From: a virus
Strand: one strand, 5' to 3'
Length of the DNA: 64,000 nucleotides
Virus record (IMG/VR): IMGVR_UViG_3300035698_000655
Coordinates: 1 to 64,000 of that record
The notes beneath the pieces are model-generated. The model saw only the letters and a list, made by a program, of their open reading frames with translations, was not told where the DNA came from and searched no databases. The position numbers were made by a program, and so were the translations under genes. Below are positions 39,805 to 48,004 of this stretch, piece after piece (the stretch's first letter is position 1; the number at the start of each line of letters is the position of its first letter).

Positions 39805-40248
39805 TTATTTCACTTTGATTTCTTTAGGTTTCTTCTCTTCAGGAATGATTCTGATTAGAGAGATACATAACATACCATTTTCAAAATCTGCGTCTAGGAC
39901 TTCTACATCTTCTGACAAAGCAAAAGTGCGTGTGAAGTTTCTAGCTGCGATTCCTTTATGGTAATATTCATTCTTATCTTCACCACGATCTTGTACGCCT
40001 TGAACAACAAGCTTGTTGCCTTCTGGCACTACATGAATGTTGAATTCATCTTTCGTGAATCCAGCCGCAGCGATTTCAATGACGAAACGCTCTTCGTCTT
40101 GTTTGATAATGTTATAGGGAGGATAGTTATTCGATAACTCAGATACATTCTCTAAGTTATGAAACATCTTATCAAAGCCCACTGTGAATGGACGAACATT
40201 ATCTAAAATTTCAGCCATGTCGGCTACGTTAAACTTTCGTGTTACCAT
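39805..40248 (-). CDS. hsp20: Small heat-shock protein (Hsp20)
   Basis: 147 aa. The alpha-crystallin domain is clear: PPYNIIKQDEERFVIEIAAA, FNIHVVPEGNKLVVQGVQD and the end ADFENGMLCISLIRIIPEE with the G-x-L-type motif, then KKPKEIKVK as C-terminal anchor. T4-like marine phages often encode it, probably for folding during assembly. It has a long GC-rich leader, an early promoter and a late octamer, so it should be expressed throughout infection. Confidence 0.92.
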   Translation of the reverse strand: MVTRKFNVADMAEILDNVRPFTVGFDKMFHNLENVSELSNNYPPYNIIKQDEERFVIEIAAAGFTKDEFNIHVVPEGNKLVVQGVQDRGEDKNEYYHKGIAARNFTRTFALSEDVEVLDADFENGMLCISLIRIIPEEKKPKEIKVK

Positions 40249-40260
40249 CTTTCTTCTCCA

Positions 40261-40377
40261 ATTAAGCGAGGTTTTATTATGAGACCCTTACGGCGTCTCG
40301 GGTTGGTGCTGATAACAAGCCCGCTGTTCCTTCTAAAAGAAAGTCGGACTACGCTGACGACTTGCCACCAGCAAAGT
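40261..40377 (-). ncRNA. Structured 5' leader of hsp20
   Basis: Minus-strand RNA with several predicted helices: AAGTCG...CGACTT (6 bp), GGGcTTG...CAACCC with a bulge, and GAGAC-CC-GTAA-GG-GTCTC with a GTAA tetraloop. Clearly more GC-rich than the surrounding DNA. No coding frame with a start on this strand. Could be an RNA thermometer, an mRNA stabiliser or a small RNA; the fold was judged by eye. Confidence 0.45.
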
Positions 40378-40385
40378 TATTTATA
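40378..40385 (-). promoter_or_regulatory. T4-type late promoter
   Basis: TATAAATA on the minus strand, before the structured leader of hsp20. Confidence 0.65.
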
Positions 40386-40391
40386 CAAGCT

Positions 40392-41120
40392 TTAACCAGT
40401 ATAACTAACTTTTTTTGTTTTGTCAATAGCTTCTATAATAATGCCACCGACATCAAACTTGTGCCATCTATGTATGGCTGCTTTCTCATGATGAAGTTTA
40501 TGAAAACCTTCACCGAATGTGAGTAGACCTAGCCATGTATCGTCATTTGCCTGTCTGTTTCTATGTGAGTAGCTAAAGACAAAGCTACCAATTAGCTTAC
40601 TGAAGCCTGCAGGTGCTAAGTACGCATAAATGACAGCAAACGGGTCTATCAAAAAGAGTGCAGCAGCATATAACACAATGCTGTGCCAATAATATTTTGT
40701 TTGGTTCTTATATGAATCTTGCTTCAACAAATCTCTGACATACTTAAATTCGATAGACGCTAATACTTGTAAGAAGTAGCATCTGAACCAGCCTTTGTAG
40801 TGTGGGCTATGAGGATCTTTTTCGGTGTCAGTAAATCTGTGATGTTCACGATGATTAGCTACCCAAACTATAGCTGGACCATAAAACGGGATACCAGCAA
40901 AGAACAATAGAAGGGATCGTATCCAATTAGGACATGCGAATGCTTTGTGGGATGCGAGGCGGTGATAACCGACTGTGACACTTATCATTATACAACAATA
41001 GACAAACAGTGTAATGGCCCATTGCCAAGCATTAGCGTTGACCATTAACACTGTCGAAAGCATTGCCACAATTTGCCCAATAAGTAACAAACATGGAAAT
41101 ACTTTTTTGTTGTTTAACAT
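40392..41120 (-). CDS. Fatty acid desaturase (delta-9 type)
   Basis: 242 aa. The histidine boxes that bind the di-iron centre are intact: HRLASH (53-58), HREHH (90-94) and HKLHH (207-211). Four hydrophobic segments (about 10-50, 65-88, 145-182) fit the membrane enzyme. It introduces a double bond into acyl chains, so it may keep host membranes fluid. It sits between regA and hsp20, with a 4-base gap to regA. Confidence 0.92.
   Translation of the reverse strand: MLNNKKVFPCLLLIGQIVAMLSTVLMVNANAWQWAITLFVYCCIMISVTVGYHRLASHKAFACPNWIRSLLLFFAGIPFYGPAIVWVANHREHHRFTDTEKDPHSPHYKGWFRCYFLQVLASIEFKYVRDLLKQDSYKNQTKYYWHSIVLYAAALFLIDPFAVIYAYLAPAGFSKLIGSFVFSYSHRNRQANDDTWLGLLTFGEGFHKLHHEKAAIHRWHKFDVGGIIIEAIDKTKKVSYTG
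40398..40426 (-). promoter_or_regulatory. Sigma-70 promoter of hsp20
   Basis: TTGACA, 17 bases, TATACT on the minus strand, inside the desaturase 3' end. Confidence 0.75.
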
Positions 41121-41124
41121 TATA

Positions 41125-41544
41125 TTATCGCTTCTTACCTATGTTGTATTTAGGTACTAGGTTCCATTCATTCTTTTCTTTGTATGAGATAATCTTAACC
41201 TGACTCATTGGACACAGATCCAATTCACCTTCATGCAATACTTTTAGCAAGCCCCATTCTTGTAATAGGTTAGCAATAGTATTTCTTCTCTGTAAATCAT
41301 TTTCACTAAAATCTGCTGCTTTGCCGTCTAGTGCAAATAGCTCCTTGAAGTGAGTGATAAAATATCTGCCTTGCTTGTGAAGAATATGACAAGACTGATA
41401 CAAAGTGTTATCTTTTTTAGAAGCTACTCCGATTCTAGAAAGTGTCTCTTTTATTTTTAAAAAATTTTCTGGATCTTCAAGCTTGATTTCTAGTGGATGG
41501 TATCCTGGGTAATCAATATTAAAGAAATTATGTTGGTCATTCAT
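41125..41544 (-). CDS. regA: RegA translational repressor
   Basis: 139 aa. PENFLKIKETLSRIGVASKK, LYQSCHILHKQGRYFITHF and KELFALDGKAADFSENDLQR match T4 RegA closely; the N-terminal extension of about 20 residues is longer than in T4. It binds start regions of early mRNAs and represses translation. Position beside 62-44-45 is as in T4. Confidence 0.92.
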   Translation of the reverse strand: MNDQHNFFNIDYPGYHPLEIKLEDPENFLKIKETLSRIGVASKKDNTLYQSCHILHKQGRYFITHFKELFALDGKAADFSENDLQRRNTIANLLQEWGLLKVLHEGELDLCPMSQVKIISYKEKNEWNLVPKYNIGKKR

Positions 41545-41597
41545 TTCAATCTACCTGTTATTATTATATTTTGAGGCGTTCCTCACATCATAACAAG

Positions 41598-41605
41598 TAT
41601 TTATA
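41598..41605 (-). promoter_or_regulatory. T4-type late promoter
   Basis: TATAAATA on the minus strand, 54 bases before regA, in the gap after gene 62. Confidence 0.6.
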
Positions 41606-41608
41606 CTA

Positions 41609-42064
41609 TTAGTTTCTTCCACCCTCTCGTGTGGCCAGTTTATGTTTTATCGTACTGATGTTGTCACTAGATAATAATTTTAATGCTTCTTTTGCTTTGA
41701 TAAAACTATAGCCAAAGTACTTCTGAATAGCTTCTATATCAGACTCTTCAGCTTTTATCCATTTGTTGTATCGTTTGCCTTTTCGGACAACAGAACGCAG
41801 AAACTCATATTGCATTTTACTGTCAATATGAGGTCTGCTGTTCATTTCGTTTGCAGCAATTGCTGTATCAGAGGCAAAGCCCAATGCACGATTTATCATG
41901 AATGCATTGTACTGTGACTCAGTAGCTTCATCAACTATCAAATCTTTTTTTGTGTCATTAATGCTACTCGCAAAATCAAACGGACTGATTTTAGTTAATT
42001 TTTCCACATAATCTTTTTCAGAAATTTCAACTACAGGTGGTCCTAGTTCTTCAAGAAAACTCAT
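41609..42064 (-). CDS. 62: Clamp loader small subunit gp62
   Basis: 151 aa, shorter than T4 gp62 (187). SPFDFASSINDTKKDLIVDE, NAFMINRALGFASDTAIAA and KWIKAEESDIEAIQKYFGYS are typical of phage gp62. One copy with four gp44 subunits opens the gp45 clamp. Overlaps the next small gene by 4 bases. Confidence 0.88.
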   Translation of the reverse strand: MSFLEELGPPVVEISEKDYVEKLTKISPFDFASSINDTKKDLIVDEATESQYNAFMINRALGFASDTAIAANEMNSRPHIDSKMQYEFLRSVVRKGKRYNKWIKAEESDIEAIQKYFGYSFIKAKEALKLLSSDNISTIKHKLATREGGRN

Positions 42065-42288
42065 AATTTAATCGCCAACAGTAAAAGTATTGCTATTAAC
42101 AACACATTAGTCATAAAAATACCTATAGCTAAAATCGTATGGTACCATATCCATCTTGTTTTGTATGCATTCTCTACCGTTACCTCAGTAGGATCAACAT
42201 CATCTTGCATCATGTCGATGACAATTGTTTCTTTTTTAATCTCAATTGATTCTGGCTTCTTCCAGAATTTAATTAACCAGTCTTTCAT
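42061..42288 (-). CDS. Small membrane protein
   Basis: 75 aa. A soluble acidic head (MKDWLIKFWKKPESIEIKKE, DMMQDDVDPTEV) then one C-terminal membrane segment (TILAIGIFMTNVLLIAILLL). Inserted between genes 44 and 62. Function unknown. Confidence 0.55.
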   Translation of the reverse strand: MKDWLIKFWKKPESIEIKKETIVIDMMQDDVDPTEVTVENAYKTRWIWYHTILAIGIFMTNVLLIAILLLLAIKL

Positions 42289-42300
42289 TATAATCTAAAT

Positions 42301-42516
42301 CTATTCCCAAACGGTTTTTGTTCTGCTGCCAATTCTAAGTATGCAGCAAATGTCATCGGGTGAAAACTCTATTAATGAGTTATCGTCATCGCAATGTTCC
42401 CATTCGATATGTCCGTCTGGTGCTTTCTGTAAATCTTTCACCCACATCTCATGTTCGTACCCACTTCTGAATACAAGTTTAAGTTTTATATGTGTTTCGT
42501 TTTTAGGCCATTTCAT
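42301..42516 (-). CDS. Small hypothetical protein
   Basis: 71 aa: MKWPKNETHIKLKLVFRSGY, HIEWEHCDDDNSLIEFSPDD. Likely small beta fold. Starts within the last codons of gene 44 (4-base overlap). Confidence 0.5.
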   Translation of the reverse strand: MKWPKNETHIKLKLVFRSGYEHEMWVKDLQKAPDGHIEWEHCDDDNSLIEFSPDDICCILRIGSRTKTVWE

Positions 42517-43451
42517 TTAAATTGGATACTCGCCATTATTTCCGTTAAACAAGCAGTGAGATTTATTTCCTGATCAGCTACGAATGCTGCCTTATATTGG
42601 TAGTCTGCTATTAGCAAGACCATTTGAGGCACTGTAGTAATTTCTGGTAATAAACTATCAAATATAAATCTAAATATACCCTGAGGATCACTGTCAACAT
42701 TGTTTGCAACCCACTGACGCATCTTCTTCCAATCCTTATCTTTCAAAGAATTGATAAGTTCTTTAGTATTTATATCTGAAATATTGCTAAGAATGCCTTC
42801 ATCGATGGTGCCTGCAGAACTGTATCTCTGAAGCTCATTAATAACTCGGCGATAGTCTGGAAAGTATTTCATCAAAAGTTCTGCTAGAACAGGGTCTTTG
42901 TATGTAACACCTTCAGCATCTAGGATGCCTTGCATGCGCTTCATAAATTTTGTAGCGAGTGCTGCTTTGTCTTTCTTATCAGACTTAAACTCGATTACAG
43001 TAGTTCTACTGTGTAGAGGAGAGATGATACGGTTCTTATAATTACATGTGAAGATGAACCGACAATTCTCTGAGAAGTTTTCAATGAACGCACGAAGCGC
43101 AGGCTGTACACTGTCTTTGTTTAGATAGTCAGCCTCGTCAATGATGACAACTTTTGTTTTGTTCTCGAAACTAAACGCACTCGCAAACTGTTTAATCTTA
43201 GTTCGCAGCGTATCTATTTGACGACCTTCGTCAGAGCCATTGATCACGATATAGTCACAACCTAGCTCTTCACACAAGGCTCGTGCAACTGTAGTCTTGC
43301 CTGTGCCAGCAGTGCCACAAAGGAGAAGATTAGGAACTTCTCCTTGTTTCAAAAACTTTTTGAATGTAGACTTCGTAGCTTCAGGTAGAACACAGTCATC
43401 GATTGTTTTAGGGCGATACTTTTCTACCCAGAGAAAATGATCTTGACTCAT
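42513..43451 (-). CDS. 44: Clamp loader large subunit gp44
   Basis: 312 aa AAA+ ATPase. LLLCGTAGTGKTTVARALC is Walker A (46-53), KVVIIDEADYLNKD is Walker B, and SPLHSRTTVIEF holds the arginine finger SRC-like motif. It loads the gp45 clamp with gp62. Order 45-44-62-regA follows T4 with small insertions. Confidence 0.94.
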   Translation of the reverse strand: MSQDHFLWVEKYRPKTIDDCVLPEATKSTFKKFLKQGEVPNLLLCGTAGTGKTTVARALCEELGCDYIVINGSDEGRQIDTLRTKIKQFASAFSFENKTKVVIIDEADYLNKDSVQPALRAFIENFSENCRFIFTCNYKNRIISPLHSRTTVIEFKSDKKDKAALATKFMKRMQGILDAEGVTYKDPVLAELLMKYFPDYRRVINELQRYSSAGTIDEGILSNISDINTKELINSLKDKDWKKMRQWVANNVDSDPQGIFRFIFDSLLPEITTVPQMVLLIADYQYKAAFVADQEINLTACLTEIMASIQFK

Positions 43452-43480
43452 ACTTCACACCTTTCATAATATAATTTAAA

Positions 43481-43663
43481 CTAAGTTCCAAACTGTTCTT
43501 TCGTTTTAGTGTCATCACTAAAATTTACTTCAATGTGCCTGCCCGTCTGGCTGCTTGGAACAAAAACGGGATCACAAGTACAGTGAGATGTGAACCCGCC
43601 CTTACGAAGCATAGTAGTTGTGTTTCCGCATGTTGGACATGTGAACACAGTTTCTTTACTCAT
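43481..43663 (-). CDS. Small zinc-ribbon protein
   Basis: 60 aa from the ATG. CPTCGNTTTMLRKGGFTSHC and TCDPVF give a Cys-rich zinc site. ATG overlaps the end of the 58-aa gene above by 8 bases with GGAG before it. Possible partner of clamp or late transcription; not known. Confidence 0.6.
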   Translation of the reverse strand: MSKETVFTCPTCGNTTTMLRKGGFTSHCTCDPVFVPSSQTGRHIEVNFSDDTKTKEQFGT

Positions 43664-43832
43664 TGTTTTCTCCAAAAATAGGTACTTCACCTGTCATCAC
43701 CTTCTTTGCGAAACTGATAGCAGGGCCAGGGCGAGAGTAGATATATTCTACCGTCTCGCCAAACTTGTTGAACTCAACGACCCAGCCATTAGTAGCTTCA
43801 CGGATCTGAATTTCTAATCGATCTTCGTTCAT
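43656..43832 (-). CDS. Small conserved protein next to gene 45
   Basis: 58 aa: MNEDRLEIQIREATNGWVVE, KFGETVEYIYSRPGPAISFA. The ATG overlaps the gp45 stop (TAATG), so it is translationally coupled to the clamp. Probably one small alpha/beta domain; related proteins sit here in other marine T4-like phages. Confidence 0.65.
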   Translation of the reverse strand: MNEDRLEIQIREATNGWVVEFNKFGETVEYIYSRPGPAISFAKKVMTGEVPIFGENNE

Positions 43833-44491
43833 TACGAAATCTCCGATGTTTTATCAAGAGCTAACCAGTACTTAACATCAGTTTTGGTGTTTACCAAATG
43901 CATGAACTTCTTCGCTGAAATAGTTACCTTGTAATCACCAGGCAAGACTTTAAGATTCTCTATCTGAAGATGTGCCTTGAAGACCTTGTCGGTATCAGTG
44001 ACCGTTTGCTTGAAGCTATTGCTCTTTGGCGTTGCAGGATCACCTACTGTCAATGTAACATTTGTTCCATCACCAATAATACTCAACATAGGAGCTGCAT
44101 TTATTCCAGCTGCCTTCTGAATCATGTTCAAGTCATCAGCTAACAAATCAAAAGTAAAAAACTCATCGACTTCAATTTGCTTATCAGGTGCACCCACAAT
44201 AATCTCAGGATCAGCGTAGTAGTATTCAAACGTGCTACGACCTTTAGTCATTGTGATAGACTCTGCACCAAAATCTACCTCAGTATCATCGAGTAACGTC
44301 AATAGACCAAGCAGACTATTGAGGTCGTAGATTGCAAATTCACGGTCAAAGTTTTCTTCGACAGTTGCACGAGCAAAAATGTTCTTGCCTGCGCTGATGG
44401 TAGAGAGCGTGTTGCCTTGGCGAACAAGAAGATTCGTGTTCACCGAAGCAAAGTTTTTAAGAACCGATAGTGTATCGTTACTAATTTTCAT
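43832..44491 (-). CDS. 45: Sliding clamp gp45
   Basis: 219 aa (T4: 228). MKISNDTLSVLKNFASVNTN, REFAIYDLNSLLGLLTLLDD and KFMHLVNTKTDVKYWLALDK match the phage clamp. It is the processivity factor of gp43 and activator of late transcription with gp55. Own sigma-70 promoter 33 bases upstream. Confidence 0.93.
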   Translation of the reverse strand: MKISNDTLSVLKNFASVNTNLLVRQGNTLSTISAGKNIFARATVEENFDREFAIYDLNSLLGLLTLLDDTEVDFGAESITMTKGRSTFEYYYADPEIIVGAPDKQIEVDEFFTFDLLADDLNMIQKAAGINAAPMLSIIGDGTNVTLTVGDPATPKSNSFKQTVTDTDKVFKAHLQIENLKVLPGDYKVTISAKKFMHLVNTKTDVKYWLALDKTSEIS

Positions 44492-44523
44492 TATAAATTA
44501 CCTCAATTGTTTATTGTCTATAC

Positions 44524-44552
44524 AGTATACAGACATCATAATATAAAGTCAA
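44524..44552 (-). promoter_or_regulatory. Sigma-70 promoter of gene 45
   Basis: TTGACT, 17 bases, TATACT on the minus strand. Confidence 0.75.
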
Positions 44553-44556
44553 GCGT

Positions 44557-44853
44557 TTATGTATTTTCTATAATGTCCAGTGAAACAGTAATGTCTGCTT
44601 GTTGAGCATTGTATATAATACCAGCAGCTTCCCATATTGGCTGACCTTCAGTGTAGAATGGTGTGTATGCCTCCATACTTTCTGCTGCCTGTCTTCTGAC
44701 CCAAGTTAGGTTATCTTCTGAGAAGGTATCTGTAGAAGATACATTATGAGTTTCCCTGAGAGCCTGGATTTGAGTTTGCTGATCTACTGAAAATTCTGGC
44801 CAAGCAACATCTGTACTTGGTCTAACAAAAGTATATTCTATTGCGAATGCCAT
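44557..44853 (-). CDS. Hypothetical late protein
   Basis: 98 aa: FAIEYTFVRPSTDVAWPEFS, SEDNLTWVRRQAAESMEAYT. The pattern of beta strands and a short helix resembles small phage structural proteins, but none is named. Late octamer 48 bases upstream suggests a virion or assembly role. Confidence 0.5.
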   Translation of the reverse strand: MAFAIEYTFVRPSTDVAWPEFSVDQQTQIQALRETHNVSSTDTFSEDNLTWVRRQAAESMEAYTPFYTEGQPIWEAAGIIYNAQQADITVSLDIIENT

Positions 44854-44900
44854 TTTTTTATCTCCTAATGTTTCGTGATTCGAAACTGTAAACAGTCTAC

Positions 44901-44908
44901 TATTTATA
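44901..44908 (-). promoter_or_regulatory. T4-type late promoter
   Basis: TATAAATA on the minus strand between the DUF3310-like gene and the hypothetical late gene. Confidence 0.65.
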
Positions 44909-44909
44909 A

Positions 44910-45200
44910 CTATTTATCAGTAGAGTGTATTCTATCGTGTTCGTACAGTGCTAGAAAGGCATAGTGAATAACTTTCATAACATCCTTGCGATGATCAGAC
45001 GCTTCACCTTTCTTACCATAACGAGCATTGTATTTATCAACATTACCTAGAAAGAATCCTAGTCCATGACCTCGATCAACGATAACCTCAGCGGACTGAA
45101 GTCCGCCTTGGCCGTAGTGACCTTTGTATGTGGAATCGATGTAGTCACTAAACTCCTTAATGAGTTCATCTTCACGGAACTTGTAAACTTTCTTGCTCAT
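44910..45200 (-). CDS. DUF3310-like protein
   Basis: 96 aa. GHYGQGGLQSAEVIVDRGHG and FFLGNVDKYNARYGKKGEAS, KVIHYAFLALYEHDRIHS fit the phage DUF3310 (SaV-like) family with a helical bundle. Role unknown. Shares one base with cobS. Confidence 0.7.
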   Translation of the reverse strand: MSKKVYKFREDELIKEFSDYIDSTYKGHYGQGGLQSAEVIVDRGHGLGFFLGNVDKYNARYGKKGEASDHRKDVMKVIHYAFLALYEHDRIHSTDK

Positions 45201-46363
45201 TAAAACGTCTCCTCGAGGGCTTGTTCTATCTCTTCATCTACATTACTTGGATCAACTTTAGAATAGAGACTTAGAAAAGCTTCTTTGGTATCTTCATCGA
45301 AGCGATTGACACAGAGTTCAATTGCTTTCTGCTTATCACCAAACACGGCATACGCATTTACAATATGCTCTAAGCGGCGAGTGGAGATAAGCTCGTCCAC
45401 TGCACCTTCGAAGAAAGTCTTACGAATTACTTCGGACCAAGTGACTAGGTGTGCAGCGAAGTCTTCATCTACACAGCCTACTTTAGCCATTTTATTGAGA
45501 ACAATCTTCTTCTCAACGGCTGCTTTAGGATACTCCTGCTCAACGGTGATGGCAAATCTCTCCAAGAAAGCCTCGTCAAGTAACTGGGCGCTAATAAACT
45601 TACCATCATCAGAGCCACGACCTTTTGTATTAGCCGTAGCGATAATTGTAAACCCGTTAGCAGGAGTAATGGTATCGCCAGTCTTTTTATTGAAGTAGGA
45701 TTTACCTTCGCAGATAGCTTGGAGACACATCAGCTTATTCGATCCACGATCTACTTCATCTAAAATGAGAACTGCGCCCCGCTTCATAGCGGTGAGGACG
45801 GGCCCTTCTCGATAGACTACGTTACCATCAACTAGAGTATTGCCACCGATTAAATCATCCTCGTCGGTTTCAATACTGATATTTACACGAATTGCTTCAC
45901 GCTTTAGATTAGCGCAAACTTGTTCTACCATAGTAGTCTTGCCGTTGCCAGACAGGCCGCTGATAAAGACAGGGTAGAACATATTAGTAGTCAAAACCTT
46001 CTTGAGGTCTTGATAGAATCCGAAAGGGACAAACGTATCGTCCTTTGACGGAATAAGATTTTGGATATCCATAGTTAATTTTGCCTGTGTGACAACCTTT
46101 GCTACAGGATCTGGCTCAACCGTTGCTACAGGACGCTTGAGTATTACGGGACGCATTTGTGTTACATTAGTACCAGAATACATTGATGTCAGATCAAGCA
46201 TACCACGACCAACTTTCAAGTCTTTGCGGTTAAGTATCCAAGAAGGATATGTCATGTTAAATCCATCAGATATTTCTAGGATTTGCTTGCGGCTGACTTC
46301 GCCTGTGCCATGATTGGCTTTGATAGTTTCTAGCAGAAGCTCACGATTTTTAGAGTTTTTCAT
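45200..46363 (-). CDS. cobS: CobS-like AAA+ ATPase
   Basis: 387 aa from the ATG after GAGGG. VFISGLSGNGKTTMVEQVC is Walker A, GAVLILDEVDRGSNKLMCLQ Walker B, and GFTIIATANTKGRGSDDGKF the sensor region of MoxR/CobS ATPases. In bacteria it assembles cobalt into cobalamin with CobT. In phages the CobS/CobT pair may instead remodel a protein. Followed by the CobT-like gene. Early promoter 52 bases above. Confidence 0.88.
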   Translation of the reverse strand: MKNSKNRELLLETIKANHGTGEVSRKQILEISDGFNMTYPSWILNRKDLKVGRGMLDLTSMYSGTNVTQMRPVILKRPVATVEPDPVAKVVTQAKLTMDIQNLIPSKDDTFVPFGFYQDLKKVLTTNMFYPVFISGLSGNGKTTMVEQVCANLKREAIRVNISIETDEDDLIGGNTLVDGNVVYREGPVLTAMKRGAVLILDEVDRGSNKLMCLQAICEGKSYFNKKTGDTITPANGFTIIATANTKGRGSDDGKFISAQLLDEAFLERFAITVEQEYPKAAVEKKIVLNKMAKVGCVDEDFAAHLVTWSEVIRKTFFEGAVDELISTRRLEHIVNAYAVFGDKQKAIELCVNRFDEDTKEAFLSLYSKVDPSNVDEEIEQALEETF

Positions 46364-46414
46364 AATATAGACCCTCACAGTCATAGTTAGTTTGTTTTCT
46401 CAGTTTACATATAC

Positions 46415-46443
46415 ATTATAGCGCATTGGTAGGCACTTGTCAA
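46415..46443 (-). promoter_or_regulatory. Early sigma-70 promoter of cobS
   Basis: TTGACA, 17 bases, TATAAT with AATGC before the -35; overlaps the start of the gap after cobT. Confidence 0.85.
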
Positions 46444-46450
46444 GCATTAT

Positions 46451-48004
46451 TTACGCTACTAAGTCCATGAATTTGTTGATAAAAATACGTTGGGTACGCT
46501 TATTTCCAGCAAATTTCTTGAATCCACGTAGTAAATCACCCTTTTTGTTCGATTTTACTGTCAATTCTTCCTCATCAATCTTGATCTTGGAGCTCCTCAT
46601 GATAAACCGAGTATCGAACCCCGCTTTATCTACCGCTACAATCATGCCAGTTCCTCTTGCACTCGCCCATGCGTCCCAAGCTTCTTGATAGTCAAAGCTA
46701 GGATTGTTTACCTTGTAGTAGTCCATGAAATCTGATTCTACTTCACGCTGTGTCCATCTGTTCACTAGGTGATAGTTCACCAAAGTAGAGCCAGTAATTT
46801 GCTTGTACAATTCTAACAAAGAGGTAGTCAGTACGGCGTGGCGGCTAATAGAACCACTACTGTCAAAACCAACACTGACTGATCCGTATTTGAAAACTAC
46901 ATTTTCGTTGAAGCCGGGACGTTCTATTCGATATTTATTGTTCCACTCAGAGATTTCATCTGAAACATAATCAATATAATCAGTAGCACCACCATCTGTT
47001 AGAATGATTGTATTTAAGACTTCTACTTTATAGTCCTTGCGGAACTGTTTAGCAATCTCAATACCAACCATCAAGGCAGAGTTGAGAGGAGTAGTGCCTA
47101 GTCCATAATTTCTATTTTTTATTGCTAAAGATGAATTGTAATCCCATGTCTGTGAATATATCAATAGATGCTTGAATGCTTCTACAGTTTGCATTTTATT
47201 AAACTTGCTAGAAAACAAATGTGGCATTCTTAAATCAGCGATACGAGCATCACCAGGGACTAGGTTCAAGTCATCATTGTCTCGATTGTTGCTAGTAAAT
47301 CCATACACATCAAAGGGGACATTGATTTTTTTGCAGAACATAACTAGAGTGAGCATCTGTTCGATAGTATTGGCGATCTGAGGACGCATTGAGCCTGACA
47401 TGTCAAGGTACATAATCATACCGTGATTCTTGCCTTTAGGTAAGATAGTAGACTGCTTGAATATATCTTCACTGATTTTATATGCCCAGAGACGATCCTC
47501 GTTTAGATCACCAGTTTTAGCGACACGAGCTTTTAGACTTTCACTTGCCTTACGCTTCATTTCGAACTGCTGTATCATGCTGTTCACGATGCTAGTATTC
47601 TTACGGCGAAACTCTGTGTACAATACAGTAGCAGTCTGGTCTAGGCTCTCATTTTTGTAGTCATGAAAACTATCATCTAGACCAGAGTACATCTCGCTAG
47701 ACGAAATTACATACTTTGTAGGATCAAACTTAGGAACATTGACATAGCAAGAGCTTCTTTTTTCAGAGTCTAATAGTTGATTTTCGTTGTCACGGAATGC
47801 TTCATCTGTGATTGAACGAGGCTCGTTGTCTTCCTCGAAATCTGACATCTCTTCGTAGTCATCGTTAGGAGAAAATAGGTCGTCAAACTCATCCATCTCT
47901 TGGTCATCATAATCACCATCAGCAGAATCTGATTCTGACATAGGAGAATCAGATTGATCATCGTCCTGATCGGCTTCTTCTTCTGAATCGTCTGAGTATG
48001 ACAT
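46451..48004 (-). CDS. cobT: CobT-like protein, C-terminal (VWA) part
   Basis: 517 aa from ATG MSYSDD, but the open frame extends up to 48058. The first 110 residues are highly acidic. MIMYLDMSGSMRPQIANTIE is the MIDAS-containing von Willebrand A domain (DxSxS), TIILTDGGATDY the next site; the end is basic. The frame upstream reads VRDESDEGEDGQGSDM, matching the acidic end of the N-terminal part in the overlapping frame, so one gene appears split by a one-base deletion near 48037, or recoded. Confidence 0.85.
   Translation of the reverse strand: MSYSDDSEEEADQDDDQSDSPMSESDSADGDYDDQEMDEFDDLFSPNDDYEEMSDFEEDNEPRSITDEAFRDNENQLLDSEKRSSCYVNVPKFDPTKYVISSSEMYSGLDDSFHDYKNESLDQTATVLYTEFRRKNTSIVNSMIQQFEMKRKASESLKARVAKTGDLNEDRLWAYKISEDIFKQSTILPKGKNHGMIMYLDMSGSMRPQIANTIEQMLTLVMFCKKINVPFDVYGFTSNNRDNDDLNLVPGDARIADLRMPHLFSSKFNKMQTVEAFKHLLIYSQTWDYNSSLAIKNRNYGLGTTPLNSALMVGIEIAKQFRKDYKVEVLNTIILTDGGATDYIDYVSDEISEWNNKYRIERPGFNENVVFKYGSVSVGFDSSGSISRHAVLTTSLLELYKQITGSTLVNYHLVNRWTQREVESDFMDYYKVNNPSFDYQEAWDAWASARGTGMIVAVDKAGFDTRFIMRSSKIKIDEEELTVKSNKKGDLLRGFKKFAGNKRTQRIFINKFMDLVA

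Noticed and set aside
40275-40391. Plus-strand 38-aa frame MRPLRRLGLVLITSPLFLLK
   Set aside because: It has a weak SD but no plus-strand promoter and lies wholly within the structured leader; the GC-rich text looks like RNA structure rather than a gene.
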